Below, in pieces: positions 1 through 7,252 of a stretch of DNA of 64,000 nucleotides. The number at the start of each line of letters is the position of its first letter. Position 1 is the first letter of the stretch. The translations under genes were made by a program, and so were the position numbers. Source of the stretch: Achromobacter pulmonis (GTDB taxonomy: Bacteria > Pseudomonadota > Gammaproteobacteria > Burkholderiales > Burkholderiaceae_B); assembly GCF_902859765.1 (NCBI RefSeq), contig NZ_CADIJV010000026.1, positions 17,237 through 81,236 on the forward strand, written 5' to 3'. The notes below the pieces were generated by a model that made no database searches, was not told the DNA's origin, and saw only the letters and a program-made list of their open reading frames with translations.

Positions 1-1
1 G

Positions 2-370
2 GGCTTATCGGCGGCGCCGGTATGGCGCCGGGTGAAGGCGCTGGAGGCCAGCGGGGTGATTCAGGGCTACAGCGCACAGGTGGACCGCAGCAAGGTGGGG
101 CTGGGGTGCATGTTCGCGCAGATCAGCCTGGAGCGGCATTCGGCGAACACGGTGGAGAACTTCGAGCGCTCGGTGCGGGACGCGCCGGAGATTCTCGAAT
201 GCTACGCGGTCACCGGGGATTCGGATTTTCTGCTGAAGATTCTGGTGGAGAGCCCGGAGGCTTATGACCGGTTCTTGCATCGGTTCTTGTTCAATATGCC
301 AGGGATCCGGCAGACGCGCACGATTGTGGCGTTGCGGGAGATCAAGCATGAGTTGAAGTTGCCTTTGTAG
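2..370 (+). CDS. Lrp/AsnC family transcriptional regulator (5' partial)
   Basis: The reading frame is open from base 2 and its N-terminus lies outside the window. The first visible residues (GLSAAPVWRRVKALEASGVI) match the recognition helix of the Lrp/AsnC winged helix, including the WRRVKALE segment. The remaining ~100 residues form the RAM (amino-acid sensing) domain, ending in the usual VALREIKH-type strand. Family members are homo-oligomeric DNA-binding proteins that respond to amino acids. The target here cannot be told because the upstream neighbour is not visible. An internal GTG at 32 would give a complete-looking 112-residue ORF, but it would cut the HTH in half, so I treat the gene as truncated by the window edge. 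Confidence 0.9.
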   Translation, partial: GLSAAPVWRRVKALEASGVIQGYSAQVDRSKVGLGCMFAQISLERHSANTVENFERSVRDAPEILECYAVTGDSDFLLKILVESPEAYDRFLHRFLFNMPGIRQTRTIVALREIKHELKLPL

Positions 371-414
371 GGGGGGCTTCTTTGGTTGCTTGCGAGGGGT
401 GGGGTTCTTAAGGC

Positions 415-574
415 GCGGGTGACGGGGCAGGCGGGGGATGGCGGGGCGTGTAGATGCGCCCAAGGGAAACCGAAGGGAGCCGCAGGCGGACGAGGTTGAC
501 GCAGGGGCAGTCCGGAGCGAACGCTCCGGGCCGCAATCGTAGCCCCGCCATCCCCCGCCTGCCCCGTCACCCGC
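415..574. repeat. 160-bp element with 33-bp perfect terminal inverted repeats
   Basis: Bases 415-447 and 542-574 are perfect reverse complements (33 bp), separated by 94 bp. The arm contains GACGGGGCAGGCGGGGGATG. The interior carries a second perfect hairpin, CCGGAGCG-AA-CGCTCCGG, at 512-529. There is no internal gene and I see no target-site duplication. It looks like a dispersed intergenic repeat (REP/MITE-like) rather than a terminator, because no T-tract follows either arm. Whether other copies exist in the genome cannot be seen from this window. Confidence 0.75.
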
Positions 575-686
575 TCGCGATGAGGCTTAACGGCCGCCTT
601 GTGGCATTTGGGTGACTTGAGTCGGCGACCTGCGCATCATCGCTTTGATTCGATGTGCTCGGTCTTGTGATGGTCTCTGTATCGCG

Positions 687-720
687 ACGCCCTATATATA
701 TAGAGGGCGTTTCTTTATTT
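687..720 (+). terminator. Hairpin plus T-rich tail
   Basis: ACGCCCT (687-693) pairs with AGGGCGT (704-710) around an AT-rich loop (ATATATATAG). TTCTTTATTT follows on the plus strand. Orientation suits plus-strand transcripts coming from the left; the minus side lacks a T-tract. Confidence 0.5.
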
Positions 721-731
721 GCGCTGGGGGG

Positions 732-1712
732 TTACTGGGGCTGGATGCCGGAGATCTTGATCCATTCCTTCCAGCGGGCGGTGTCTTCCTTGACGAAGGT
801 GTCGAAGCGGGTGACGTCCATGGCTTCGGGGGTGAGACCGAGGGCGCGCAGCTTGGCGGCGGTGGCGGGGTCGTTGACGGCGGCCTGGGTGGCGGCGTTC
901 ATTTTGGCGACGATGTCGGGCGGGGTGCCGGCGGGGGCTGACAGGCCGAGCCAGCCGGCGACGACGAAATCAGGGTAGTAGGTCGACATGGTGGGGACGT
1001 CGGGCCAGGCGGGGTGGCGCTTGGCGGCCGTGACGGCGAGCGGGGTGAGGCCCTTGCCGTCGATCTGGCCCATGGCGGTCAGGTAGTCGACGAAGGCGAA
1101 GCTGATCTGCTTGCCGCGCAGGTCGGTGATGATCTGGGTGATGTTCTTGTAGCCGGCGCCGCTGATATTGATGCCGGCGCGTTGCTTGAAGAGTTCGGAC
1201 GGCACTTGCGAGGACGAACTGTAGTAGCCGAAGAAGACCTCGCCCGGATGCTTCTTGGCGTACTCGACCAGTTCGGGCACGGTGCGATAGGGGCTGTCGG
1301 GAGAAACGATGCCGACCGTGCCGAAGGTGCCGAGCATGCCGACCTGCACGAAGTCCTTTTGCGCATCGTAAGGCAGGCGCTTGTAGAGGAACTGGTTGGC
1401 GGCATGGGTGGAGTTGGTGGACAGCAGGAAGGTGTAGCCGTCGGCGGGCGCGTTCTTGGCGGCGTTGGTGCCGACGATGCCGCCGGCGCCAGGCCGGTCT
1501 TCGACGATCACGGTCTGGCCGGTCTGCTGGCCCAGGAATTGGGCGAAGGTGCGCGCGGTCAGGTCGGCGGCGCCGCCGGAGGCGGACGGCACGATCAGCG
1601 TGATGGGTTTCTCGGGCCAGCCGGCAGCGTGGGACGCGCCAGCCAGCAGCAGGCTGGCGGCGGCGAGCGCGTGGCGCAGGATCGAGCGGGGCGCGAAGGC
1701 GGTGCGGGTCAT
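732..1712 (-). CDS. Bug-family tripartite tricarboxylate transporter substrate-binding protein
   Basis: A 326-residue periplasmic solute receptor of the Bug/TctC type, a family greatly expanded in Bordetella and Achromobacter. It has a Sec signal peptide ending near SHAAG. Family motifs follow: WPEKPITLIVP, then GGAADLTAR, VEDRPGAGG, and the C-terminal GWLGLSAPAGTP. The start is set by AGGAGA a few bases upstream of the ATG. The frame stays open far upstream, but that part overlaps the next gene in another frame and is not coding. No TctA/TctB membrane genes are adjacent, so it is an orphan receptor. It sits downstream of an alpha/beta hydrolase on the same strand, which may act on the same substrate. 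The ligand is unknown. Confidence 0.92.
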   Translation of the reverse strand: MTRTAFAPRSILRHALAAASLLLAGASHAAGWPEKPITLIVPSASGGAADLTARTFAQFLGQQTGQTVIVEDRPGAGGIVGTNAAKNAPADGYTFLLSTNSTHAANQFLYKRLPYDAQKDFVQVGMLGTFGTVGIVSPDSPYRTVPELVEYAKKHPGEVFFGYYSSSSQVPSELFKQRAGINISGAGYKNITQIITDLRGKQISFAFVDYLTAMGQIDGKGLTPLAVTAAKRHPAWPDVPTMSTYYPDFVVAGWLGLSAPAGTPPDIVAKMNAATQAAVNDPATAAKLRALGLTPEAMDVTRFDTFVKEDTARWKEWIKISGIQPQ

Positions 1713-1777
1713 GGTTGTCTCCTGGAGCGGCGGTGGCGCCGTCATGTTTTGTGGTGTCTGGAAGAGGGCATCGCGGT

Positions 1778-2629
1778 TCAGCCGAACTGCCGGCGATACC
1801 AGTCGAGGATGGCGTTCGCGCCGACCTGCCATTGGTCGCCGTACATCATGCAATGCGGCTGTCCGGCGAGGACGGCGTGGGAAAAACCGTACAGGCGCGC
1901 AATGGCGTGGTCCTGGCCCGGCGGATGGCGGTCGTGGGTGTCCAGGCCGGCCTCCAGGCACAGGCCGGGCGCGGTAATGGCGGCCGGATCGACCGGGACG
2001 CGCAGCAGGTAGCGGTCGTTGAGCACGCGCGGGCTTTCGGGATTGAGGCGTTGCATCACGCGGCCGACGTCGCGGGTTGGCGAGGTGGCCAGGAAACGGG
2101 CGCGGATTTCGCTGGCGGCCGGCGCGGCGCGCGCGATGCCGGCGGGCACGGGCGGCAGGCCGAGCGCGCCGGGCAGGTTGGCCGGCGGCGACGGCGCCAT
2201 CAGCACCACGCCGGCCACGTCGTGCTGGCTGGCGGCCAGCAGCGCGGGCAGGGCGCCCATGCTGTGGCCCGCCACCACCGTGGGCGCGTCCAGCAGGTCG
2301 AGCGCGCTGACCACGTCGGCGGCCAGATCGGCGATGCCGGCGTCGACAAAGCCGGCGTCCTGCGGCAAAGGGCCGTGGCCGCGCGGATCGACGGCGGCGC
2401 AGGCCAGGCCGGCGCGGGCGAAGTAATCCAGGTAATGCGCATAGCACCAGGCGCCGTGATAGGCGCCCGGCACGAACAACAGGCCGGGCCGGCCATTCGG
2501 CGCGGCGGCGGTGAGCAACCGTCCCTGGCCGGCGGGACGGGCGGGCAGCCGGTCGGCCAGGCTGAAGTCCAGCGGATCGACGGCGTGGGCGGCGGCGGGG
2601 GAAACGGCGGCGGTAGTCATTGCGGCCAT
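1778..2629 (-). CDS. Alpha/beta-fold hydrolase
   Basis: A 283-residue cytoplasmic hydrolase. The oxyanion region FVPGAYHGAWCY is followed by VDPRGHG, and the nucleophile elbow is GHSMG. A late Asp (around LDTHD) and His (GQPHCMM) complete a plausible triad. The pattern resembles the esterase/lactonase-like hydrolases of aromatic or plant-ester metabolism (HGAW motif). It is probably co-transcribed with the downstream Bug receptor gene (65-bp gap) and is divergent from a LysR regulator that is its likely controller. The start could also be the ATG three codons later; no strong ribosome-binding site distinguishes them. The substrate is not deducible. Confidence 0.85.
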   Translation of the reverse strand: MAAMTTAAVSPAAAHAVDPLDFSLADRLPARPAGQGRLLTAAAPNGRPGLLFVPGAYHGAWCYAHYLDYFARAGLACAAVDPRGHGPLPQDAGFVDAGIADLAADVVSALDLLDAPTVVAGHSMGALPALLAASQHDVAGVVLMAPSPPANLPGALGLPPVPAGIARAAPAASEIRARFLATSPTRDVGRVMQRLNPESPRVLNDRYLLRVPVDPAAITAPGLCLEAGLDTHDRHPPGQDHAIARLYGFSHAVLAGQPHCMMYGDQWQVGANAILDWYRRQFG

Positions 2630-2650
2630 GTTAAGGGCCGCCCTATGATG

Positions 2651-2690
2651 AGAAAACTTTATTTTTCCTATGATTTGATAAGTTCTTCAA
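2651..2690. promoter_or_regulatory. AT-rich divergent promoter/operator region
   Basis: This AT-rich patch in otherwise GC-rich DNA lies between the divergent hydrolase and LysR genes. It has a perfect small dyad, AACTT (2655-2659) and AAGTT (2680-2684). The location fits a LysR-type operator controlling both directions. Assignment is by position, not by a known site. Confidence 0.35.
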
Positions 2691-2703
2691 ATAAGATGCC
2701 GCG

Positions 2704-3603
2704 ATGCCCGCCTTGCCCGAGCTGTCCATTTCCCATTACCGGCACTTCCTGCTGGTGGCCGAATTGCGCAGCTTCCGCGCCGCCGCCGCGCGCGCATTCC
2801 GTTCGCAGCCGGCGCTGTCGCTGTCGATCCGCGAAATGGAACAGCGCCTGGGCCAGCCGCTGTTCGAGCGCGGCAACGGCAATGCGCTGACGCGCTTCGG
2901 CCAGGACTGCCTGCCGCTGGCGCGCGAACTGGTGGAACACCATGACCGGGTGGCGGGAACGCTGGCGGGGCTGGCCAGCAACGAGGCCGGCACCTTGACC
3001 ATGGCCTCGGTGGCGACCGTGGCGACGCATTGGCTGCCCGAATTGGTGGCGGCCTACCGCGAGCGCTTTCCGGCGGTGGCGCTGCGCCTGTTCGACGACA
3101 ACTCGGAGGGCGTGGAACGGATGGTGCTGGCCGGCGAGGTCGAACTGGGCGTCTGCAGCCCGGTGCTGCGCGACCGGCGGCTGGCGTTCGAGCCGCTGTT
3201 GCGTGATGCTTTCGGCCTGGTCTGCCATCGCGGCCATCCGCTGGCGGGCCGCAAGTCCGTGACCTGGCGCGAGATCGCCGGGCTGCCGCTGGTGGGCACG
3301 GTGGCGCACCGCCAACTGGCGGATTATCCGCAGGCCGCGTTCATGATGGAACGCCAGGTGTTCGTGTCCAACATGATGTCGCTGCTGGCTATGCTCGAAC
3401 GCGGGGTGGGGGTGACGGTGCTGGCGCGGCTGGGGGTGCCGCCGGATTCGCCCGGTCTGGTTTTCGTGCCACTGGCGCGGCCGCGCATCGAGCGCGAGCT
3501 GGGTATCACGCGCCTGGCTGGCCGCAGCCTGTCGCCGGCCGCCGCGCGCATGGAGGAAATGCTGCGTGCCAAAGGGGCGCGCGGCTCGCGCGATGTCGCT
3601 TGA
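2704..3603 (+). CDS. LysR-family transcriptional regulator
   Basis: A 299-residue regulator with an N-terminal winged HTH (about residues 8-67; ISHYRHFLLVAELRSFRAAA, then QPALSLSIREME) and a periplasmic-binding-like effector domain from about residue 95. It is divergently transcribed from the alpha/beta hydrolase and Bug receptor genes across a 74-bp AT-rich gap, the classic arrangement for a LysR activator of a small catabolic unit. The effector is unknown. Confidence 0.92.
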   Translation: MPALPELSISHYRHFLLVAELRSFRAAAARAFRSQPALSLSIREMEQRLGQPLFERGNGNALTRFGQDCLPLARELVEHHDRVAGTLAGLASNEAGTLTMASVATVATHWLPELVAAYRERFPAVALRLFDDNSEGVERMVLAGEVELGVCSPVLRDRRLAFEPLLRDAFGLVCHRGHPLAGRKSVTWREIAGLPLVGTVAHRQLADYPQAAFMMERQVFVSNMMSLLAMLERGVGVTVLARLGVPPDSPGLVFVPLARPRIERELGITRLAGRSLSPAAARMEEMLRAKGARGSRDVA

Positions 3604-3792
3604 AACCAACGCATTTTTGCGTGTTGAGGCCTTAAAACAGGGGCTTTCCGGCAAGGACTGTTGCGCAATTGCACACGGCGCGGATCGTCGTTGATTCTTC
3701 ATGCGCGCCTCTTTAGAGTGCGTGATGTTTGCTGCGCGAAGAGCGTGCCGGTTCGTACGGCGCGGCGCGTCGGCAGACGTGTTGAGGAAGTC

Positions 3793-4299
3793 ATGAGCAG
3801 TGTGTATTTGCGTTCGGCGGGCGTGGCCTGCGCCCTTCTGGTCGTGGCCGGCTGCGCCACCAGGAAACCCGCCGCCATCACCGAGGCCCAGCCGGAAGCG
3901 CCACCCAAGCCGGTCGCTTGCACACCCGCCAAGGGCGGCGATCCCATGATCGGCACCTGGTATTCGAATTCCAGGCCGAAGGGCGTCAGCGGTGACTTCC
4001 AAACGCTCACGGTGCTGTATGCCGACGGCCGCATGGCCTACGAGACCCAACTGAAGATCGGCCGCAAGACGCGCCCGGCACTACGCGAGACGGGCTGCTG
4101 GAGCGTGGTGGACGGCATCTATACGATGCAGACCACCCAATCGAACGGCGAAATCGTCGACGCCACCGATCCGATCTATATCAATCGCTATCGCGTCGAG
4201 AGGGTCGAGCAGGCCAGGCTGACGCTGCGCGAGCTCAAGAGCGGCGGCCAGGTGGTCACCGCACGCCGCATGCCGCAGGGCTACCGCCTGCCATATTGA
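3793..4299 (+). CDS. Small predicted lipoprotein, unknown function
   Basis: A 168-residue protein with a short lipoprotein signal peptide and lipobox VVAGC at about residue 20, so it is probably anchored in an envelope membrane. The mature part begins with a Pro/Ala-rich linker. It continues with GDPMIGTWYS and TLTVLYADGRM, which resemble small beta-rich lipocalin-like lipoprotein folds. The start was chosen at the ATG preceded by GAGGAAG, which also gives the correct signal peptide; a longer frame from 3661 lacks both. No partner genes are apparent. Confidence 0.8.
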   Translation: MSSVYLRSAGVACALLVVAGCATRKPAAITEAQPEAPPKPVACTPAKGGDPMIGTWYSNSRPKGVSGDFQTLTVLYADGRMAYETQLKIGRKTRPALRETGCWSVVDGIYTMQTTQSNGEIVDATDPIYINRYRVERVEQARLTLRELKSGGQVVTARRMPQGYRLPY

Positions 4300-4429
4300 C
4301 CGACCCGGGGGGGCTTGGGTCCACGCGCCGCGTTGCGCCGCACGGACGGAACCCGGCGTCCGGCGTCGCCAAGCGGACCGGGCTGCGGTAAGGTGCGGAC
4401 TTCGTCCTCCATTCCGCCGCCGGCCCGTC

Positions 4430-5623
4430 ATGCCCGCCCTCTCTTCCGAAGCGCGCGCCATTGCGCTGCTTGCCCTGGCCGCTTTCGTCAGCGCCAGCGC
4501 TTTCCGTATCTGTGATCCCATGCTGCCGCAGCTGGCCGCCGAATTCGGCGCCACCACCGGCCAGGCCGCGCGCGCCGTGACCGCGTTCGCGGTGGCCTAT
4601 GGCGTGTTGCAGATGTTCTTCGGCCCGGTCGGCGACCGCTACGGCAAGTACCGTGTCGTCAGCGTGGCGACGTTCGCCTGCGCGCTGGGCAGCGCCGGCG
4701 CGTTCCTGGCCGAGACGCTGGACATGCTGGTGGTGTGCCGGGCGCTGTCGGGGGCGGCGGGGGCCGGCATCGTGCCGCTGTCGATGGCCTGGATCGGCGA
4801 CACCGTGCCTTACGAGCGCCGCCAGGCGACGCTGGCGCGGTTCCTGACCGGTACCATCCTGGGCATGGCGACCGGTCAGTTGGCCGGCGGCCTGTTCGCC
4901 GACACCCTGGGCTGGCGCTGGGCCTTCGCGGCGCTGGTGTGCGGCTACCTGGTGGTGGGCATGCTGCTGCTGCGGGAAGTGCGGCGCCAGCGTGCGCTGG
5001 GGCTGGGCGTGGTCGATCCGAACGCGCCACGGCAGGGCTTCGTGGCGCAGGCGCGGCTGGTGCTGGGCGTGCCGTGGGCGCGCGTGGTGCTGGCCACGGT
5101 ATTCATCGAGGGCCTGCTGGTGTTCGGCGCCCTGGCGTTCGCGCCTTCTTACCTGCACGAACGCTTCGATATTTCGCTGACCGCGGCCGGCGCGTTGGTG
5201 GCGGTGTACGCGGTGGGCGGGCTGCTCTACACGGTGGTGGCCGGCCGCATCCTCAAGCGCCTGGGCGAACGCGGCCTGGCGGTGGCGGGCGGGCTGGTGC
5301 TGGGCGTGGCATTCCTGTCCTACCTGCTGGGGCCGGTCTGGGCGTGGAGCCTGCTGGCCAGCGTGCTGGCGGGCTTCGGTTACTACCTGCTGCACGCGAC
5401 GCTGCAGACCAACGCCACCCAGATGGTGCCGTCGGCGCGCGGTACGGCGGTGGCCTGGTTCGCGTCCTGCCTCTTCATGGGACAGGCGGCGGGGGTGGCG
5501 CTGGCCGGCTCGGTGGTGGACGAGGCTGGCGCGGCGGTGCTGTTCGGCGGCGCGGCGGTACTCTTGCCGCTGCTGGGCGCGTTTTTCTCGCGGGCCCTGA
5601 AGGCGCGGCCCAAGGCGGCTTAA
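4430..5623 (+). CDS. MFS transporter (drug/small-molecule efflux type)
   Basis: A 397-residue inner-membrane protein with about 12 hydrophobic segments. MFS motif A is visible between segments 2 and 3 (GPVGDRYGKYRV), and a motif-C-like stretch, GTILGMATGQLAGG, lies near segment 5. The size and the LSGAAGAGIVPLSMA region fit the 12-TM DHA1-type exporters (CmlA/Bcr-like). It stands alone: the upstream gene is a lipoprotein 130 bp away and the downstream gene is convergent gltX. The substrate is not deducible. Confidence 0.88.
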   Translation: MPALSSEARAIALLALAAFVSASAFRICDPMLPQLAAEFGATTGQAARAVTAFAVAYGVLQMFFGPVGDRYGKYRVVSVATFACALGSAGAFLAETLDMLVVCRALSGAAGAGIVPLSMAWIGDTVPYERRQATLARFLTGTILGMATGQLAGGLFADTLGWRWAFAALVCGYLVVGMLLLREVRRQRALGLGVVDPNAPRQGFVAQARLVLGVPWARVVLATVFIEGLLVFGALAFAPSYLHERFDISLTAAGALVAVYAVGGLLYTVVAGRILKRLGERGLAVAGGLVLGVAFLSYLLGPVWAWSLLASVLAGFGYYLLHATLQTNATQMVPSARGTAVAWFASCLFMGQAAGVALAGSVVDEAGAAVLFGGAAVLLPLLGAFFSRALKARPKAA

Positions 5624-5672
5624 GAACCTCCGGCGGCGCGGCGCGAGCGCTCGGCGCCGGCCGGGAGGCCGC

Positions 5673-5707
5673 AAAAAAAGCCCCGAACGGCCTGGCCGGA
5701 CGGGGCT
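5673..5707 (-). terminator. Intrinsic terminator of gltX
   Basis: AGCCCCG (5679-5685) pairs with CGGGGCT (5701-5707), with an inner GGCC pairing. An A-run at 5673-5679 gives the U-tract on the minus strand. It lies between the convergent MFS and gltX genes and serves gltX. Confidence 0.8.
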
Positions 5708-5725
5708 TCGCGGGCGACGCCAGGG

Positions 5726-7132
5726 TCAGATCGCGGCCAGGCGCTTGATCACGACATCCTTGCCCAGCAGGGCCAGCACCGCGTCGACCGCGGGCGTCTG
5801 GGGCTGGCCGGTCACGGCCACGCGCAGCGGGATCGCCAGCTGCGGCATCTTCAGGCCACGGTCGGCCAGCACGGCCTTGATCAGGGCCGAGATGGCCTCG
5901 CGGGTCCAGTCGGCGCCCTGGGCGCGCTGGGCGAAATCGGCCAGCGCTTCGCGCGCGGCGGCGGTCAGGTGCTGTTCGACCAGTTCCGGCGCGGCCGGTT
6001 TGAATTCACCGCAAAACAGCATGGCGCCGTCGGCCAGTTGTTCGAGGGTCTCGGCGCGGTCCTTGAGCAGGCCCATCACGCCCGGCAGGTCGATCTTTTC
6101 CGGATGGCCGCCGCGCTGGGCGACTCGCGGGGCCACGCGCTCGGCCAGTTCGGCGTTGTCCATCTGCTTGATGTAGTGGGCGTTGACCCAGTTCAGTTTC
6201 TTCGGGTCCCATTGCGAAGCCGACTTGGACAGGTGGCGGGTGTCGAACCATTGCACCAGCTGGTCGCGGCTGAAGAGTTCGTCGTCGCCGTGGCTCCAGC
6301 CCAGGCGCGCCAGGTAGTTGATCATGGCCTCGGGCAGGTAGCCCTCGTTGTCATATTCCATGACATTGACCGCACCATGGCGCTTGGACAGCTTTTCGCC
6401 GTCCGGGCCGAGGATCATGGGCACGTGGCCGTATTCGGGCAGGGTGGCGCCCAGCGCGCGCAGGATGTTGATCTGGCGCGGGGTGTTGTTGACGTGGTCA
6501 TCGCCGCGCAGCACGTGGGTGATGCCCATGTCCCAGTCGTCCACCACCACGCAGAAGTTGTAGGTGGGGGTGCCGTCCGGGCGCGCGATGATCAGGTCGT
6601 CCAGCTCGGTGTTGTCGAAGCTGATGGGGCCCTTGACCATGTCGTTCCAGGCGGTGGCGCCGTCCTGGGGGTTCTTGAAGCGCACCACCGGCTTGCGGCC
6701 CTCCGGTACCGGCGGCAGGGTCTTGCCCGGTTCGGGGCGCCAGGTGCCGTCGTAACGCGGCTTGTCGCCGCGGGCGCGGGCGGCCTCGCGCATGGCCTCG
6801 ACTTCCTCGGGCGAGCTATAGCAGTGGTACGCCGTGCCGGCGGCCAGCATCTGCGCCACCACTTCACGGTAGCGGTCCATGCGCTGCATCTGGTAGAACG
6901 GGCCCTCGTCCGGCTGCATGCCGAGCCATTCCATGCTGTCCAGGATGGCCTGCACCGCTTCCGGCGTGGAGCGCTCGACGTCGGTGTCTTCGATGCGCAG
7001 CACGAACGTGCCCTTGTGATGGCGCGCGAAGGCCCAGGAGAACAGCGCGGTGCGGGCGCCGCCCAGGTGCAGGAAGCCCGTGGGCGAAGGCGCGAAGCGG
7101 GTACGGATGGGGGAGGTGGCGTTGGAGGTCAT
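5726..7132 (-). CDS. gltX: Glutamyl-tRNA synthetase
   Basis: A class I aminoacyl-tRNA synthetase that charges tRNA-Glu. It is 468 residues from the chosen ATG, the usual length. The HIGH-equivalent is in [14 protein letters not shown] near the N-terminus and the KMSKS-equivalent is EKLSKRHG around residue 245. The catalytic Rossmann fold and the C-terminal alpha-helical anticodon-binding domain are both complete. A GTG ten codons upstream keeps the frame open but adds an unconserved tail, so the start was set at [13 protein letters not shown]. It is followed by its own terminator. Confidence 0.97.
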   Translation of the reverse strand: MTSNATSPIRTRFAPSPTGFLHLGGARTALFSWAFARHHKGTFVLRIEDTDVERSTPEAVQAILDSMEWLGMQPDEGPFYQMQRMDRYREVVAQMLAAGTAYHCYSSPEEVEAMREAARARGDKPRYDGTWRPEPGKTLPPVPEGRKPVVRFKNPQDGATAWNDMVKGPISFDNTELDDLIIARPDGTPTYNFCVVVDDWDMGITHVLRGDDHVNNTPRQINILRALGATLPEYGHVPMILGPDGEKLSKRHGAVNVMEYDNEGYLPEAMINYLARLGWSHGDDELFSRDQLVQWFDTRHLSKSASQWDPKKLNWVNAHYIKQMDNAELAERVAPRVAQRGGHPEKIDLPGVMGLLKDRAETLEQLADGAMLFCGEFKPAAPELVEQHLTAAAREALADFAQRAQGADWTREAISALIKAVLADRGLKMPQLAIPLRVAVTGQPQTPAVDAVLALLGKDVVIKRLAAI

Positions 7133-7252
7133 AGGTGGCAATGATAGCGGCTGCGGCGCCACGGATATGGCGCCGGGCTGGCCCGGATCAAGCGGATGGC
7201 GGGGTTGTCTTGTTACGATGAACGCTATTTTAGATTAGTGCCTGTTCCCGCC

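Larger units (their letters stand above)
371..731. other. 361-bp intergenic region with inverted-repeat element and hairpin
   Basis: No convincing gene is present. The region holds a 160-bp element bounded by 33-bp inverted repeats (415-574) and a hairpin with T-rich tail (687-720), both listed separately. The open frames on either strand here simply read through the palindromic GC-rich element. Confidence 0.7.

Noticed and set aside
262-570. 102-residue minus-strand ORF
   Set aside because: It reads through the inverted-repeat element and the antisense of the Lrp gene; Pro/Arg-rich composition and no homology pattern.
1713-2447. N-terminal extension of the Bug receptor frame to 571 residues
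   Set aside because: The extension is Arg/Ala-rich, overlaps the alpha/beta hydrolase in another frame, and the true signal peptide and ribosome site lie at 1712.
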